A stretch of DNA of 64,000 nucleotides from Streptomyces sp. NBC_01244 (GCF_035987325.1 NZ_CP108488.1:7502001-7566000), one strand, 5' to 3'; positions 44,001 through 53,276 are shown, counted from the first letter of the stretch. Program-made: numbers and translations. Notes: generated by a model not told the origin, from the sequence alone.

Positions 44001-44644
44001 GCGAGTACACCGTGTTCGAGTACGAGAAGGACGGCGCCGAGATCTACCGCCAGTCCTTTGCCACGATCCGCGCCGAGGCGGACCTTTCCGGGCTGCCCGC
44101 CTCGGTCGCCCAGGTCGCGGTGCGCATGATTCACGCCTGCGGGATGACCGACCTGACCCGGGACCTGGGCTACTCGCCCGAGGTCGTCCTGCGGGCGCGC
44201 GCCGCCCTGGAGGCCGGTGCGCCGATCCTGTGCGACGTGCAGATGGTCGCCAGCGGGGTCACCCGCAAGCGGCTGCCCGCCGACAATCAGGTGATCTGCA
44301 CCCTCTCCGACCCGGCCGTGCCGGAGCTCGCCGCGAAGATGGGCACGACGCGCAGCGCCGCCGCCCTCGAAGTCTGGCGGGACCGGGGCCTGTTGGAGGG
44401 TTCGGTGATCGCCGTGGGGAACGCTCCGACCGCGCTCTTCCGGCTGCTGGAGATGATCGAGGAGGGCGCCCCGCGCCCCGCCGCGGTCATCGGGGTCCCC
44501 GTCGGGTTCATCGGCGCCGCCGAGTCCAAGGACGCCCTCGCCGAACACCCCTCCGCGCTCGACCACTTGATCGTGCGTGGCCGGCGCGGCGGCAGCGCCA
44601 TGGCCGCGGCCGCCGTCAACGCCATCGCGAGCGTGGCCGAATGA
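43997..44644 (+). CDS. cobH: Precorrin-8X methylmutase CobH
   Basis: CobH moves the C11 methyl group to C12, giving hydrogenobyrinate. The 215-residue protein is full length and carries the catalytic His in [16 protein letters not shown] and the conserved [12 protein letters not shown] and [19 protein letters not shown] segments of the family. It overlaps cobG at its start and cobIJ at its end by 4 bp each (ATGA), a tightly coupled three-gene unit cobG-cobH-cobIJ. Confidence 0.95.
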   Translation: MSEYTVFEYEKDGAEIYRQSFATIRAEADLSGLPASVAQVAVRMIHACGMTDLTRDLGYSPEVVLRARAALEAGAPILCDVQMVASGVTRKRLPADNQVICTLSDPAVPELAAKMGTTRSAAALEVWRDRGLLEGSVIAVGNAPTALFRLLEMIEEGAPRPAAVIGVPVGFIGAAESKDALAEHPSALDHLIVRGRRGGSAMAAAAVNAIASVAE

Positions 44645-46128
44645 GCACCGGACGACTCTACGGAGTGGGGCTCGGGCCGGGCGACCCCTCGCTGATGACG
44701 CTGCGCGCCGTCGAGGTGATCGCGGAGGCCGACGTGGTCGCGTACCACTCCGCCCGTCACGGCCGCTCGATCGCCCGCTCCATCGCCGCGAAGCACCTGC
44801 GCGCCGACCACATCGAGGAGCCGCTGGTCTACCCGGTCACCACCGAGACCACCGACCACCCCGGCGGCTACCAGGGTGCGATGGAGGAGTTCTACGAGGC
44901 CTCCGCCGCCCGGCTCGCCGTCCACCTGGACGCCGGCCGCACCGTCGCCGTGCTCGCGGAGGGCGACCCGCTCTTCTACAGCTCGTACATGCACATGCAC
45001 AAGCGGCTCTCCGACCGCTACGAGACCGAGGTGATTCCCGGGGTGACCTCGGTGAGCGCCGCCGCCGCACGGCTCGGCACCCCGCTCGTGGAGGGCGAGG
45101 AGGTGCTGACGATCCTGCCCGGCACCCTCTCCGAGGAGGAGCTCACGGCCCGTCTGGCCGCCACCGACTCGGCGGTCGTGATGAAGCTCGGCCGCACCTT
45201 CCCCGCCATCCGGCGAGCCATGGAGAACAGCGGCCGGCTCGCCGAGGCGCGCTACGTGGAGCGCGCCACGATGGAGGGCGAGCGGACCGGCGTCCTTGCG
45301 GACACCGACCCCGACTCCGTCCCCTACTTCGCCGTCGCCGTGCTGCCCAGCCGGATCGGGAACCCCGGTAGCGTGCCGTCCGGACCCGGCGAGGTCGCCG
45401 TCGTCGGCACCGGTCCGGCCGGGCCGCTGTGGCTGACCGCCGAGACCCGGCGGGTGCTGGCCGACGCCGAGGTGCTGGTCGGATACACGACGTACCTGGA
45501 CCGCGTACCGGTCAAGCCGGGCCAGATCCGGCACGGCTCGGACAACAAGGTCGAGTCGGAGCGCGCCGAGTTCGCCCTCGACCTCGCCCGGCGCGGCAAG
45601 CGCGTGGCCGTGGTCTCCGGCGGCGACCCCGGGGTCTTCGCCATGGCCACCGCCGTCCTGGAGGTCGCGGGGCAGCCCGAGTACAAGGACGTGCCCGTAC
45701 GGGTACTGCCCGGGGTGACGGCCGCCAACGCGGCGGCCGCCGCGGCCGGAGCCCCGCTCGGCCACGACTACGCCACCATCTCTCTCTCGGACCGGCTCAA
45801 GCCCTGGGAGGTCATCGCGGAACGACTGCGCGCGGCCGCCGCGGCCGATCTCGTACTGGCCCTGTACAACCCGGGCTCGCGCAGCCGCACTTGGCAGGTG
45901 GCGCAGGCCCGCGAACTGCTCCTGGAGCTGCGCGCACCACAGACCCCGGTGGTCGTGGCGCGCGACGTGGGCGGGCCGGAGCAGTCGATCCGCATCGTCA
46001 CGCTGGCCGAACTGGAGCCGTCCGAGGTGGACATGCGGACGATCCTGCTGATCGGTTCCTCGCAGACCCAGGTCACGGAGCGGCCCGACGGGTCGAAGGT
46101 GACCTGGACCCCGCGCCGTTACGGCTGA
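44641..46128 (+). CDS. cobIJ: Fused precorrin-2 C20-methyltransferase / precorrin-3B C17-methyltransferase (CobIJ)
   Basis: The 495-residue protein is a fusion of two SAM-dependent tetrapyrrole methyltransferases. Residues 1 to about 245 are CobI/CbiL-like ([52 protein letters not shown]). Residues from about 251 are CobJ/CbiH-like ([74 protein letters not shown]). Such fusions are known in actinobacteria. The two activities act on either side of CobG in the pathway. It is the last gene of the coupled unit, and a strong hairpin follows. Confidence 0.95.
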   Translation: MSTGRLYGVGLGPGDPSLMTLRAVEVIAEADVVAYHSARHGRSIARSIAAKHLRADHIEEPLVYPVTTETTDHPGGYQGAMEEFYEASAARLAVHLDAGRTVAVLAEGDPLFYSSYMHMHKRLSDRYETEVIPGVTSVSAAAARLGTPLVEGEEVLTILPGTLSEEELTARLAATDSAVVMKLGRTFPAIRRAMENSGRLAEARYVERATMEGERTGVLADTDPDSVPYFAVAVLPSRIGNPGSVPSGPGEVAVVGTGPAGPLWLTAETRRVLADAEVLVGYTTYLDRVPVKPGQIRHGSDNKVESERAEFALDLARRGKRVAVVSGGDPGVFAMATAVLEVAGQPEYKDVPVRVLPGVTAANAAAAAAGAPLGHDYATISLSDRLKPWEVIAERLRAAAAADLVLALYNPGSRSRTWQVAQARELLLELRAPQTPVVVARDVGGPEQSIRIVTLAELEPSEVDMRTILLIGSSQTQVTERPDGSKVTWTPRRYG

Positions 46129-46146
46129 CCGGGGACGAGCGGATCC

Positions 46147-46178
46147 GAGGCCCGGGGCGGTGTGCCGCCCCGGGCCTC
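46147..46178. terminator. Bidirectional terminator after cobIJ
   Basis: GAGGCCCGGGGCGG (46147-46160) and CCGCCCCGGGCCTC (46165-46178), perfect 14-bp arms with a 4-nt loop, lie between the convergent cobIJ and the small secreted protein gene. Confidence 0.85.
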
Positions 46179-46205
46179 CGCCGTGAGCGGGGTCCTGCCC
46201 GCCCG

Positions 46206-46562
46206 CTAGCCGGGGTTGACGGCGAAGCGCACCGACCGGACCAGGAGGTCGTCGCGCGCGGGGTTGCCGTGGGCGCGCAGCCTCCACTCGGCTCCCTGGC
46301 AGTTGGCGCCCGCGTACACCACCACGGCCGAGTCCGTGTCGTTGTGCGGGCCGTAGCCGGGCTGCACCTCGTCGTCGCCGACGGCGTACAGGTTGACGCA
46401 CTTGCCGCTGTGGGGGTCGTGCAGGGTGACGTGCTGCTCCTGAGCGAACGCGTCGACGTACTTGTAGTGGAAATAGCCTTCGGCGGCGAAGGCCGAACCG
46501 GGCAGCGACAGGACCATCGAGAAGGCGGCCGCTGCGGCGGCGACGGCGGTGCGGAGCTTCAT
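46206..46562 (-). CDS. Small secreted protein, function unknown
   Basis: The 118-residue protein begins with a clear signal peptide (MKLRTAVAAAAAAFSMVLSL, cleavage near AFA-A). The mature 90 residues include two cysteines (SGKCVNLY and GANCQGAEW) that could form a disulfide, and beta-rich aromatic sequence ending SVRFAVNPG. This resembles the small beta-gamma-crystallin/I36-inhibitor-like exported proteins of Streptomyces, but I cannot assign it firmly. ATG 46562 is the start. It lies between two cobalamin operons without an obvious connection to them. Confidence 0.7.
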   Translation of the reverse strand: MKLRTAVAAAAAAFSMVLSLPGSAFAAEGYFHYKYVDAFAQEQHVTLHDPHSGKCVNLYAVGDDEVQPGYGPHNDTDSAVVVYAGANCQGAEWRLRAHGNPARDDLLVRSVRFAVNPG

Positions 46563-46705
46563 GGGGGAGTGGATCCCTTTCCGTGGAGGCGGGCGGGCAC
46601 TGCGGGCACGACCCTAGGAGCGCTCCGCCCGGCGAATCGATCCTCCGCGATCACTCGGCGTGGCGGGCGGCCACGTCCTTCGGGCCGGGGACGGATCCTG
46701 GGTCC

Positions 46706-46745
46706 GCTCAGCCGCTCAGCCGCTCAGCCGCTCAGCCGCTCAGCC
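46706..46745. repeat. 8-bp tandem repeat (5 exact copies) across the cobK stop codon
   Basis: GCTCAGCC is repeated five times without change. On the minus strand each copy has a TGA; the copy at 46738-46745 supplies the cobK stop (46742-46740). Because 8 is not a multiple of three, successive copies place a stop in all three frames, so slippage in the array would still end translation. Confidence 0.9.
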
Positions 46746-47615
46746 GGACAGCCAGCGGCGTACCTCGTCGACCGACCCGGTCCGGGGGACGCCCTCGGGG
46801 GTCGGCGGGCGGCGGACGACGAGGACCGGGATGCCGGCTTCGCGGGCGGCCGCCAGTTTGGGAGAGGTGGCGGAGCCGCCGCTGTCCTTGGTCACCAGGA
46901 GGTCGATGCCGTGGCGCGCGAGCAGTTCGCGCTCGTCGTCGAGGGTGAACGGGCCTCGGGCCAGCAGGACTTCCAGGCGCGGTGGCGCGGGCGCGGCCGG
47001 GGGATCCACCGAACGCACCAGGAACCAGGGCTCGGTGAGGTGCGCGAAGCTGTGCAGGCCCATCCGGCCGGTGGTCAGGAAAGCGCGGGCGCCGAGGCCC
47101 GGGAGCAGGGCGGCCGCCTCGGTGAGGGAGTCCGCGACGTGCCAGTCGTCTCCGGGGCCGGGGGCCCAGCCGGGACGGCGCAGGGCGAGGAGGGGCACGC
47201 CCGAAAGGGCCGCCGCCCCGGCCGCGTTGAAGCTCATGCGCTCCGCGAAGGGGTGCGTGGCGTCCACCAGGTGGGTCACCCGGTGGGCGGAGATCCAGGC
47301 CGCCAGTCCGGCGGGCCCGCCGAAGCCGCCGATCCGCGTCTCGCCCGGCGGCAGCACCGGCGCGGCCACCCGGCCGGCCAGCGAGGTGGTCACCCGGCAC
47401 GGTGGACCCTCCCCGCGGGCCAGCGCTTCCGCCAGCCGGCGGGCCTCGGTGGTGCCACCGAGGATCAGGACGTGCCGGCCCGGGCCGTGGGTGGGGCCGG
47501 CTGCATGGGGTTCGGCCGGGCTGGGACCGACCGGGCCGGGGTGCTGCCCAGCCCCGGGGCCGGCAGCATAGGGGCCGGCCGGGTCGGGGCCTGGTGGGGT
47601 GGGGTCAGCAGGCAT
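46740..47615 (-). CDS. cobK: Precorrin-6A reductase CobK
   Basis: CobK reduces precorrin-6A to precorrin-6B with NADPH. The 291-residue protein has the family's opening HVLILGGTTEARRLAEALA, THLVDATHPFAERMSFNAAG, the GRMGLHSFAHL segment and the closing LLVTKDSGGSATSPKLAAAR. It carries a 45-residue Pro/Gly/Ala-rich N-terminal extension of imperfect PAGP-like repeats. ATG 47615 overlaps the end of cobM by 11 bp, which supports this start through coupling; an internal start near the Rossmann motif cannot be ruled out. It is the last gene of cobL-cobM-cobK. Confidence 0.93.
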   Translation of the reverse strand: MPADPTPPGPDPAGPYAAGPGAGQHPGPVGPSPAEPHAAGPTHGPGRHVLILGGTTEARRLAEALARGEGPPCRVTTSLAGRVAAPVLPPGETRIGGFGGPAGLAAWISAHRVTHLVDATHPFAERMSFNAAGAAALSGVPLLALRRPGWAPGPGDDWHVADSLTEAAALLPGLGARAFLTTGRMGLHSFAHLTEPWFLVRSVDPPAAPAPPRLEVLLARGPFTLDDERELLARHGIDLLVTKDSGGSATSPKLAAAREAGIPVLVVRRPPTPEGVPRTGSVDEVRRWLSG

Positions 47616-48354
47616 GCCGGTCGCGCTCGGCGGAGTACAGGTGGCTGTCGCGGAACTGTTCGGCGCCCAGGGTGCGGCCCACCAGGATGACGGCCGTGCG
47701 GACCAGCCCGGCCTCCTTCACCTGGGCGGCGATGTCGGCCAGCGTCCCGCGCAGGATCAGCTCGTCGGGGCGGCTGGCCATCGCGACCACCGCCGCCGGG
47801 CACTCGGCCCCGTAGTGCGGCAGGAGTTCGTCCACGACCCGGTCGACGTAGCGGGTGGCCAGGTGCAGCACCAGCAGCGCCCCGCTGCGGCCCAGGGTGG
47901 CGAGGTCCTCGCCCGGCGGCATCGGCGTGGCCTGCTGGGAGATCCGGGTCAGGATCACGGTCTGGCCGACGGTGGGGACGGTCAGCTCCCGCTTCAGCGC
48001 GGCGGCCGCCGCGGCGAAGGCGGGGACGCCCGGGACGACCTCGTAGGGGATGCCGGCGGCGTCGAGCCGCCGCATCTGCTCCGCGACGGCGCTGAAGACG
48101 GAGGGGTCACCGGAGTGGAGCCGGGCCACGTCCTGGCCGGCCGCGTGGGCCCGTACGCACTCGGCGATGATCTCGTCCAGGTTCAGCTGCGCCGTGTCGA
48201 TCAGGCGGGCGTCCGGCGGGCATTCGGCGAGCAGTTCGCGCGGGACCAGGCTGCCGGCGTACAGGCAGACGGGGGCGGCGGCCAGCGTCCGGGCGCCGCG
48301 CACCGTGATCAGGTCGGCGGCGCCGGGGCCCGCACCGATGAAGTACACGGTCAT
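47605..48354 (-). CDS. cobM: Precorrin-4 C11-methyltransferase CobM
   Basis: CobM adds the C11 methyl group to precorrin-4 using SAM. The 249-residue protein follows the tetrapyrrole methylase pattern: VYFIGAGPGAADLITVRGAR at the N-terminus, VARLHSGDPSVFSAVAEQM, YEVVPGVPAFAAAAAALKRE and ILTRISQQATPMP, the last typical of the CobM/CbiF group. ATG 48354 is the start. The gene follows cobL after 59 bp and overlaps cobK by 11 bp. Confidence 0.95.
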   Translation of the reverse strand: MTVYFIGAGPGAADLITVRGARTLAAAPVCLYAGSLVPRELLAECPPDARLIDTAQLNLDEIIAECVRAHAAGQDVARLHSGDPSVFSAVAEQMRRLDAAGIPYEVVPGVPAFAAAAAALKRELTVPTVGQTVILTRISQQATPMPPGEDLATLGRSGALLVLHLATRYVDRVVDELLPHYGAECPAAVVAMASRPDELILRGTLADIAAQVKEAGLVRTAVILVGRTLGAEQFRDSHLYSAERDRHAC

Positions 48355-48413
48355 ATCGTCTGATCCACCATTTCGGGGTTGGGCTGGGAGTGCGGGTGGG
48401 ACGGGTGGGACGG

Positions 48414-49649
48414 CTACGGCTTGGTGACCGTCCACTGGGTGACGGGCATCGCTTGGCGCCAGCCCGTGAAACCGCCGACCGGCACGGCGTGCGCGACGGC
48501 CAGTTTCACCAGCTCGCCGCCGTGGCGCCGGTAGCGGTCGGTGAGAACCGCCTCCGACTCCAGGGTGACCGTGTTGACCACGAGCCGGCCCCCGGGTGCC
48601 AGCGCCTCCCAGGCCGCGTCGAGCAGGCCCGGCGCGGTCAGGCCGCCGCCGATGAACACCGCGTCGGGGGCGGGCAGCCCGGCGAGCGCGTCGGGCGCGG
48701 AGCCGGTGACCACGCGCAGACCGGGCACGCCGAGGGCGGCCGCGTTCCGGGTGATGCGCGCGGCCCGCTCCGTCACCCGCTCCACGGTCACCGCCCGGCA
48801 GGAGGGGTGCGTACGCATCCACTCGATGCCGATGGAGCCGGAGCCGCCGCCGATGTCCCACAGCAGTTCCCCGGGGGCCGGGGCGAGAGCGCACAGGGTC
48901 GCGGCGCGGACGTGGCGCTTGGTGAGCTGGCCGTCGTGCTCGTAGGCGGCGTCGGGCAGGCCGGGGGTCGCGCCGAGTCGGGGGGTCCCGGTGTGGGGGT
49001 CGCGGCGGCAGTCGACGGCGATCACGTTGAGGGGGTCGCCGGGCGGGTGTTCCCAGCTCTGGGCGAGGCCCTCGTACGCGTCCTCGTGCTCGGAGCCGAG
49101 CTGTTCCAGGACGCGCATCCGGCTGGGGCCGAAGCCCCGCTCTCGAAGCAGAGCGGCGATCTCGTTTGCGGTCGGTGCTCCGGCGCTCAGCACCAGGACC
49201 CGGCGGCCCTCGTACAGCGCGGCCGCGAGCCGGGCCACCGGGCGGCCGACCACGGTGACCACCTCGGTGTCCTCCACCGGCCAGCCGAGGCGGGCGCAGG
49301 CGTAGGAGACGGAGGAGGGGTGCGGCAGGACGCGCAGGGCGTCGGGGCCGAGCTCCTCGGACAGGGCGCGGCCGATCCCGTAGAACATCGGGTCACCACT
49401 GGCCAGCACCGCGATGCGGCGGCCCGCGTGCTCGGCCATCAGCTTCGGCACGGCCGGGCGCAGTGGGCTGGGCCACGCGACCCGGGCGCCACCGCATTCC
49501 CCGAGGGGGAGCAGGTCCAGCTGCCGGGGCCCGCCGATCAGCACCTCGGCCCCGGCCAGCGCGGCCCGGGCGGGGGCGGTCAGCCCGTCCCAGCCGTCGG
49601 CGCCGAGGCCGACGACCGACACGGGTACGGGGGGCGGTGCGGAGCTCAC
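48414..49649 (-). CDS. cobL: Precorrin-6Y C5,15-methyltransferase (decarboxylating) CobL
   Basis: CobL methylates C5 and C15 and removes the C12 acetate carboxyl group. The 411-residue protein is the usual CbiE-CbiT fusion. The N-terminal tetrapyrrole methylase half has VSVVGLGADGWDGLTAPARA, IAVLASGDPMFYGIG and VLPHPSSVSYACARLGWP; the C-terminal Rossmann SAM-binding half has ELLWDIGGGSGSIGIEWMRT and AVFIGGGLTAPGLLDAAWEA. ATG 49649 opens the gene. It is the first gene of the cobL-cobM-cobK unit, whose upstream region is filled with repeats and shows no cobalamin riboswitch. Confidence 0.95.
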   Translation of the reverse strand: MSSAPPPVPVSVVGLGADGWDGLTAPARAALAGAEVLIGGPRQLDLLPLGECGGARVAWPSPLRPAVPKLMAEHAGRRIAVLASGDPMFYGIGRALSEELGPDALRVLPHPSSVSYACARLGWPVEDTEVVTVVGRPVARLAAALYEGRRVLVLSAGAPTANEIAALLRERGFGPSRMRVLEQLGSEHEDAYEGLAQSWEHPPGDPLNVIAVDCRRDPHTGTPRLGATPGLPDAAYEHDGQLTKRHVRAATLCALAPAPGELLWDIGGGSGSIGIEWMRTHPSCRAVTVERVTERAARITRNAAALGVPGLRVVTGSAPDALAGLPAPDAVFIGGGLTAPGLLDAAWEALAPGGRLVVNTVTLESEAVLTDRYRRHGGELVKLAVAHAVPVGGFTGWRQAMPVTQWTVTKP

Positions 49650-49730
49650 GGGGTGGACCTCGGGGTACTGGAAGCGGGTGGACCCGCAGCCTACTGGGCC
49701 CGCCTCTTCGCCCTGGCGGGCGGGCCCCGA

Positions 49731-49860
49731 GGGTCGGTGCGGGGCCCGGGGCCGGGCGTGTGTCGTGGGTACCGGCGGGGCCGGGGGTCGGTGCGGGGCT
49801 CGGCCCCGGGCGTGTGTCGTGGGTACCGGCGCGCCGGGGGTCGGTGCCGTGCGGGGCCCT
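49731..49860. repeat. Tandem repeat of about 54 bp upstream of cobL
   Basis: A unit starting GGGTCGGTGCGGGGC and containing GGGCGTGTGTCGTGGGTACC occurs at 49731-49784 and 49785-49837, with a partial third copy from 49838. It lies 80-210 bp upstream of the cobL start, in the presumed promoter region. Confidence 0.8.
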
Positions 49861-49888
49861 GCCGGGGAGTAGTCCCCGGGCTCCTGCG

Positions 49889-50332
49889 CCTCAAACGCCG
49901 GCGGGGCTGAGGAGGCCGGGGCGGGCCTGCGCGTGCGGGCCCTGGGGGGAGGTCCCCTACCCGCCCTTCGCCCGTTCCCCGGGGCTGCGCCCCGGACCCG
50001 TTGCCGGGTGCGGCGCCGTTGCCGGGGGCCGGCCCCCGGACCCCCGCCCCTCAGACGCCGGCGAGGCTGGAGGATCGCGGCGGGGGTGTAGTTCCCTCAG
50101 GGAAAGCCGCCGACCTGCGCTGCTGCGCGCCGTGTGCGGCGCAAGGCGTGCACTGCGCAAGGTGTCTGCGGCGCACGGCGCAAGGTGTGCTGTGCCGGCT
50201 GTGCTGCGCACACGGGCAATCCGGGGTCGGTGAAGATCCAGCCTCGCCGGCGTTTGAGGCGCGGGGTCTGGGGCGGAGCCCCAGGGGGGTCCGGGCGGAG
50301 CCCGGGGAACGGGGGAAGGACGGGTAGGGGAC
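49889..50332. repeat. Nested inverted-repeat element in the cobL/SDR gap
   Basis: This part of the 801-bp gene-free gap 49650-50450 holds four nested elements. A direct copy of CCTCAAACGCCGG lies at 49889-49901. A 30-bp module (49952-49984) recurs inverted at 50301-50332. Arms 50044-50071 and 50237-50264 are inverted copies of the CCTCAAACGCCGG element with two mismatches. They enclose a 165-bp core (50072-50236) with three spaced copies of GCGCAAGG-type sequence. I find no convincing gene in it. Confidence 0.65.
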
Positions 50333-50450
50333 TTCGGCCCACGCAGCCGTGGTGCGCAGCCGATGGCGGGGCCGTGTTCCGGGCTGGATGCCGGGAGTAG
50401 GGTGCGGGGGCCGGTGGGCCGTGGGGGCCGCCGGGACGGGAGGAGCTGCC

Positions 50451-51410
50451 ATGGCGGGCTGGAAGGCAAGCCGGATGCCGGATCAGAGCGGGCGCGCGGC
50501 CATCGTCACCGGAGGCAACAGCGGGATCGGCTACGCCGCCGCCAGGGAACTCGCCCGCCGCGGCGCCTCGGTGGTGCTCGCCTGCCGGAGTGCGGCTCGC
50601 GGCCGGGCCGCCGAAGTCGCGTTGCGTGGCGAAGTGCCCGGCGCCGACGTGGAGTTCATGGCTCTGGACCTGGCCGAGCTGGCCTCCGTGAGGGAGTTCG
50701 CGGCCGCGTACGGGCGGCGCCGGAACGGCAGCCTTGATCTGCTCGTCAACAACGCCGGCGTGATGGCGCTGCCGTACGGCCGGACCGCCGACGGGTTCGA
50801 GACGCAGTTCGGGGTGAACCACCTCGGCCACTTCGCCCTCACGGGGCTTCTGCTGCCCCGGCTCCTCGCCGCCCCGCCCGGGGCCCGGATCGTCAACCTC
50901 TCCAGTAGCTTCCACGCCCTCGGGGACGTCGCGCACGACGACCTGAACAGCCAGCAGGATTACCGGCGTTGGATCGCCTACGGCCGCTCCAAGAGCGCGA
51001 ACCTGCTCTTCACCCACGAGCTCGCCCGCCGCCTGGCGGCCGCCGGATCCGAGGTCGTCGCGGCCGCCGCCCACCCCGGCTACGCCGCCACCAACCTCCA
51101 CGTGGGGGCGACCCCGCAGGCGGGTACGACCCTCGGCTCGCGGTTCACCGCGGCCGTCACCGCCCTCGGGAACGCGATCGGCAACACCGTCATCGCGCAG
51201 TCCGCCGCCTCCGGCGCGCTGCCGACCCTGTACGCGGCCACCGCGCCCGGGGTCAGGCCCGACGAGTTCATCGGGCCGCGGCTCGGCCTGCGCGGTGCGC
51301 CCGTCCGCTCCCGGCGGGCGAAATGGACCCTGGACGACAAGTCCGGCGAACGGCTCTGGGGTGCCTCCGAAAAGCTCACCGGAGTCTCGTACACGTCTCT
51401 ATCGCGCTGA
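50451..51410 (+). CDS. Short-chain dehydrogenase/reductase (SDR)
   Basis: The 319-residue NAD(P)-dependent oxidoreductase has all classical SDR motifs: the cofactor loop AAIVTGGNSGIGYAAARELA, LDLLVNNAGVMALPYG, the catalytic Ser in ARIVNLSSSFHALG, and the YxxxK pair in IAYGRSKSANLLF. The C-terminal third (HPGYAATNLHVGATPQAG and LWGASEKLTGV) is as in the retinol-dehydrogenase/WWOX-like group of SDRs. The substrate is unknown. ATG 50451 follows GGGAGGAG (50438-50445). There is no linked gene in the same direction closer than 108 bp. Confidence 0.9.
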   Translation: MAGWKASRMPDQSGRAAIVTGGNSGIGYAAARELARRGASVVLACRSAARGRAAEVALRGEVPGADVEFMALDLAELASVREFAAAYGRRRNGSLDLLVNNAGVMALPYGRTADGFETQFGVNHLGHFALTGLLLPRLLAAPPGARIVNLSSSFHALGDVAHDDLNSQQDYRRWIAYGRSKSANLLFTHELARRLAAAGSEVVAAAAHPGYAATNLHVGATPQAGTTLGSRFTAAVTALGNAIGNTVIAQSAASGALPTLYAATAPGVRPDEFIGPRLGLRGAPVRSRRAKWTLDDKSGERLWGASEKLTGVSYTSLSR

Positions 51411-51455
51411 ATCCGCGCGGGCTAACTTGCTACTCGCCAGTCACTTCAGGCTGTC

Positions 51456-51491
51456 GAGTCCGAGTCCGAGTCCGAGTCTGAGCCCGAGTCG
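51456..51491. repeat. Hexanucleotide repeat upstream of the lipase gene
   Basis: Six GAGTCC-type units (three exact, three with one change) lie 28-63 bp upstream of the lipase start, in the promoter or leader region. Confidence 0.8.
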
Positions 51492-51518
51492 CGTCACGCC
51501 GGATCCCCTGGGAGAGCC

Positions 51519-53111
51519 ATGCGCAGATCCGCCCTGCCCGTGCCCCTGTTGTTCCCGATGCTCGTCGCCCTGGCCGCGGCCCTCGCCGCGGCGCTGGTGG
51601 CCGCTCTGCTCGTCGCCCCGACGGCGCGGGCCGCCGAAAGCGCCGACCGCGCGGAGCGCCGTACGCCGGTCGTTCTCGTCCACGGTTTCGGGGACACCGC
51701 GGCCTCCCTCGACGGGCTGGAGGACCACCTGCACGCCCAGGGGTGGCTCTCCAGCGACCTCGCCGAATTCGGCTACGACTGGGCCGCCACCAACGACTCC
51801 AACGCCGCCCGCTTCGGCGCCTTCCTCACCGAACGGTTCGGCAGCCGCCCCGTCGACGTGGTCGCTCACAGCATGGGCTCGCTGCTGACGCGCAAGTACC
51901 TCAAGGACGGCGGGAGTTACCGGGTCCGCGCGTGGGTCTCGCTCGGCGGACCCAACCACGGGGCGGGGGACGCCGCCCCCTGCGGGCCCTTCGCCACCTT
52001 CTGCGACATCCACGCGGCCTCGCTCGCCGACATGACCCCCGGCAGCCCCTTCCTGAACTCCCTCAACGCGGGCGACGAGACCCCGGGCGCCACCCGCTAC
52101 ACCACCTTCAGCTCCACCTGCGACCAGCAGATCCCGCCCGGCGACAGCCGCGCCCCGCGCTCCACCGAGCTGGCCGGAGCCGTCAACCACGTCCTGCCCG
52201 TGGGCGACAGCGGCTGTCCCTCGCACTACGGACTGCTCGGCAACGACTGGGTCCGGCGGCAGATCGTCGCCGAGTTCTCCAAGGATCCGGTGAGTCAAGT
52301 CGACCTGAAGACCGGTCCGTTCCGGATCACCGTCGACTCGGCGCGGTTCTCCTCCAGTGGTGAGAGCGGGCCCGAGCTCTACGACGGGCTCACCCTGACC
52401 ACCGACGGGACCGCCCGCTCCCTCTGGCGCCGCGACCGGTCCGGCGCCACCGCCTTTCCCGACCACGACCCGTGGTTCGGGCTCGACGACTCCACACGGA
52501 GTCAGGTCTTCACCGGCCGGGCGACCGTCACCGCCTACCTCGTCGACGCCGACTACAGCGCCGGGAACAACGACGACGTGATGGCCGCCGGCCGCGTCCA
52601 CTGGGACCCGGCGCTCGGCTTCGGCCGGTTCACCGCGAAGATGAACGGAGTGGACGGCGGCGAGACCTCCGTCACCTACACCGTGACCCCGGCGCAGGGC
52701 GTCCCCGCCTGCCGGGTCCGTGTGGACCAGGCGGAACTGACCTACTTCGACGACGGCACGACCCGCCCCGCCCTCTACGGGGACATCGCGGTCCGGACCG
52801 GTGACGGTGCGCGCACCGCCGTGTGGTCGCGCTCCGGCTCGGACCCGTCGACCTTCCCCAACCAGGGCAACCGCACCAACCCCGACCCGTACTTCTATCA
52901 GCGCGTCGGCTCGGGGACCACGTACGGGCCCGGCCCGTTCGAGATCGGCGTGTTCCTCTGGGACTACGACGCCTCCTCGGCCGACGACCTGGTCGCCCGG
53001 GGCACGGTGGCCTGGGATCCGTACACCGATCAGCCGGGGACCCGTACCAGCGAGTTCCGCGGGGACGACGGAGGGCACGTGAAGGTCACCTGGACCGCCC
53101 TCTGCCCCTGA
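51519..53111 (+). CDS. Secreted lipase/alpha-beta hydrolase with C-terminal beta domains
   Basis: The 530-residue exported protein starts at ATG 51519 with a long signal peptide (PLLFPMLVALAAALAAALVA, cleavage near ARA-A). The hydrolase domain has the oxyanion segment PVVLVHGFGDTAASLDGL and the nucleophile Ser118 in DVVAHSMGSLLTRKYL; a His in DSGCPSHYGLLGN is the likely third triad member. This matches the triacylglycerol lipase class 2/PGAP1-like secreted esterases. The last 230 residues are two related beta-rich modules (FRITVDSARFSSSGESGP and CRVRVDQAELTYFDDGTT), probably for binding. The natural substrate is unknown. Confidence 0.87.
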   Translation: MRRSALPVPLLFPMLVALAAALAAALVAALLVAPTARAAESADRAERRTPVVLVHGFGDTAASLDGLEDHLHAQGWLSSDLAEFGYDWAATNDSNAARFGAFLTERFGSRPVDVVAHSMGSLLTRKYLKDGGSYRVRAWVSLGGPNHGAGDAAPCGPFATFCDIHAASLADMTPGSPFLNSLNAGDETPGATRYTTFSSTCDQQIPPGDSRAPRSTELAGAVNHVLPVGDSGCPSHYGLLGNDWVRRQIVAEFSKDPVSQVDLKTGPFRITVDSARFSSSGESGPELYDGLTLTTDGTARSLWRRDRSGATAFPDHDPWFGLDDSTRSQVFTGRATVTAYLVDADYSAGNNDDVMAAGRVHWDPALGFGRFTAKMNGVDGGETSVTYTVTPAQGVPACRVRVDQAELTYFDDGTTRPALYGDIAVRTGDGARTAVWSRSGSDPSTFPNQGNRTNPDPYFYQRVGSGTTYGPGPFEIGVFLWDYDASSADDLVARGTVAWDPYTDQPGTRTSEFRGDDGGHVKVTWTALCP

Positions 53112-53123
53112 TCCGCCGGAAGT

Positions 53124-53158
53124 CCGGACCGAGGGCCGGACCGAGGGCCGGACCGAGG
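53124..53158. repeat. 12-bp tandem repeat after the lipase gene
   Basis: Three CCGGACCGAGGG units (53124-53135, 53136-53147, and a shortened 53148-53158) follow the lipase stop by 13 bp. The rest of the gap to 53276 shows no gene. Confidence 0.8.
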
Positions 53159-53276
53159 TGAGGACGGAGGTCCCGAGGGGCGCGCCCCGGTATGAGCCCG
53201 TCCGCCCCCGTCGAGCCTCCGGGCGCCCCGTCCGGGCCCTGACCAGGGCGCCCCGTCCACAGCCACACTCGGCGGC

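Noticed and set aside
46706..46745. Recombination or attachment site.
   Set aside because: It is a simple 8-bp tandem array without an integrase, tRNA or flanking duplication.
50112..50217. Possible CRISPR-like array from spaced GCGCAAGG sequences.
   Set aside because: Only about three degenerate copies of 8-12 bp at irregular spacing, with no cas genes.
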